Assembly (NCBI GenBank): GCA_021732945.1
Contig: JAKFWB010000193.1
Location: forward strand, 1 to 7,039
DNA: 7,039 bases
Direction: 5' to 3'
Source: Porphyrobacter sp.
Lineage (GTDB): Bacteria > Pseudomonadota > Alphaproteobacteria > Sphingomonadales > Sphingomonadaceae
Part shown: positions 6,186 to 7,039 of the stretch, one piece after another
How the letters are laid out: every line of letters begins with the position of its first letter
Numbering within the stretch: position 1 is the first letter of the stretch
Notes under the pieces: generated by a model
The model's database searches: none
The model's input: only the letters and a program-made list of their open reading frames with translations
What the model was told of the DNA's origin: nothing
Program-made: the position numbers and the translations under genes

Positions 6186-6907
6186 AGTCTGTTCTTGCCG
6201 CAGCGTCATTCATGCTCCTGAGCACTGCTCCGCTGACCGCACAAGTGTTCCCCATTCCGGGCCCCGAGACCCCGCGCATCCAGACCGCCGAATGGCGACC
6301 GGGGGAACAACTGGTGCTGACCGCGCTGCCGCAGACAGCGCTGACTGTGATGCTCGAGCCCGGAGAGACCATTCAGCGCGCGACCCTCGGCGGCAGTCCG
6401 GCGTGGGAAGTTGCCGTATCAGCCGAAGCCGACAGCTTTCAGATCACCCCCCTGGTCGGCGCCGTGCCGGCTAACCTGACGGTCGAGACCGACCGGCGCG
6501 CCTACAGCTTTCTGCTCGAGACCGGCGATGGGCTTCAGGCTGCCTATCTGGTGCGGCTGCAATTCGGTGGAGGCTCTGCCGGACCGCAGGCGCAGCTCGG
6601 ACAGAGCCAAACCGATCTGACCGGGCTCGACTGGACCTATCGCCTGCGCGGCGATCAGTCGGTCCGTCCGGCCTCGATCCGCGACAACGGGGCCAAGACC
6701 GTGATCGAATATGCACCCGGACAATCGCTGCCTGCGGTGTTCGCGATTGGGCCTACCGGCGAAGAGGAGGTCGTTGACGGCTATATGCGCGATGGGCTCT
6801 TCGTGATCGATCGGGTGCATGAAGAACTGGTGTTCCGGATCGACAAGGCCAAGGCCACCGCCCGGCGCAGTGCGCGTGCTGCCCCGCAGAGTGGCGGTGA
6901 GGGATGA
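6182..6907 (+). CDS. virB9: T4SS outer-membrane core complex protein VirB9
   Basis: The 241-residue protein begins with a signal peptide (likely cut after LTA, 20/21), consistent with periplasmic export. The N-terminal domain contains ETDRRAYSFLL (102-112), matching the conserved T.rR.Y.f strand of VirB9/CagX/TrbG proteins. The C-terminal domain (about 150-220: DWTYRLRGDQSVRPASI, DNGAKTVIEY, then GLFVIDRVHEELVFRI) is the beta-rich domain that in other systems binds VirB7 and builds the outer-membrane ring with VirB10. The protein ends in a basic, low-complexity tail (KAKATARRSARAA, 222-234). I saw no VirB7 gene next to it, so this ring may lack VirB7 or use one encoded elsewhere. The ATG overlaps the virB8 stop by 4 bases; GGGGG at 6170-6174 is the likely ribosome binding site. 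Its stop overlaps virB10 by 4 bases. Confidence 0.93.
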   Translation: MKSVLAAASFMLLSTAPLTAQVFPIPGPETPRIQTAEWRPGEQLVLTALPQTALTVMLEPGETIQRATLGGSPAWEVAVSAEADSFQITPLVGAVPANLTVETDRRAYSFLLETGDGLQAAYLVRLQFGGGSAGPQAQLGQSQTDLTGLDWTYRLRGDQSVRPASIRDNGAKTVIEYAPGQSLPAVFAIGPTGEEEVVDGYMRDGLFVIDRVHEELVFRIDKAKATARRSARAAPQSGGEG

Positions 6908-7039
6908 GCGCATCAGCGAACACTTCGCCCGATAATGGCCGTGACTATCAGTCCGCTGATGTCCGCCCGGTCATCCCGACCGGTGGTAGCAGCAACACAG
7001 GGCTCTGGGCATTCCTTGCGGTGCTGGCCGCAGGCGGTG
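6904..7039 (+). CDS. virB10: T4SS core protein VirB10, N-terminal fragment cut by the window edge
   Basis: Only the first 45 codons are in the window, and the frame runs off the right edge. The visible part is a polar cytoplasmic N-terminus with DVRPVIPTGG (19-28), followed by the start of a hydrophobic segment (GLWAFLAVLAAGG, 33-45). This is how VirB10 proteins begin: a short cytoplasmic region, then one inner-membrane helix, before a Pro-rich linker and the C-terminal beta-barrel-like domain that reaches the outer membrane. The call rests on that start and on position directly after virB9, with a 4-base ATGA overlap. GGCGG at 6893-6897 is a weak ribosome binding site, so coupling to virB9 translation is likely. 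Length and domain integrity cannot be judged. Confidence 0.85.
   Translation, partial: MSASANTSPDNGRDYQSADVRPVIPTGGSSNTGLWAFLAVLAAGG

Overview
The window reads as one strand of a high-G+C alphaproteobacterial replicon. The Vir proteins have the sequence style I associate with Sphingomonadales (Sphingomonas/Novosphingobium/Erythrobacter relatives). That placement is inference from protein style and base composition; no rRNA or other marker is present. All genes run on the + strand.

Layout. Positions 1-71 are an A+T-rich leader (about 34% G+C). Next comes a secreted protein built like a phage tail fibre (72-905), then a VirB2-type pilin gene (946-1296). A gap of about 300 bp at lower G+C (about 52% over 1321-1560) holds inverted repeats and a doubtful small open frame. 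From 1593 to the right edge there is a tightly packed type IV secretion system (T4SS) block: virB3, virB4, virB6, virB8, virB9 and the first 45 codons of virB10. Every junction from virB3 onward overlaps (22, 1, 1, 4 and 4 bases), so these genes are almost certainly co-transcribed and translationally coupled.

How they work together. VirB4 (ATPase), VirB3, VirB6 and VirB8 form the inner-membrane machine. VirB9 and VirB10 form the envelope-spanning core channel, and VirB2 is the pilus subunit. No virB5 lies between virB4 and virB6, and no virB7 lipoprotein gene lies between virB6 and virB8. virB1, virB11 and virD4 are not in view and could be outside. No relaxase, integrase, origin of transfer or effector gene is visible, so the window cannot tell whether the system conjugates DNA or secretes protein, or whether it is on a plasmid, an integrative element or the chromosome.

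The least ordinary part is the left third. A Sec-exported tail-fibre-like protein sits 40 bases upstream of the pilin gene, the pilin carries a proline-rich C-terminal extension, and a structured spacer separates the pilin from the rest of the operon. The T4SS block itself looks conventional. I see no clear evidence of a wholly new system.
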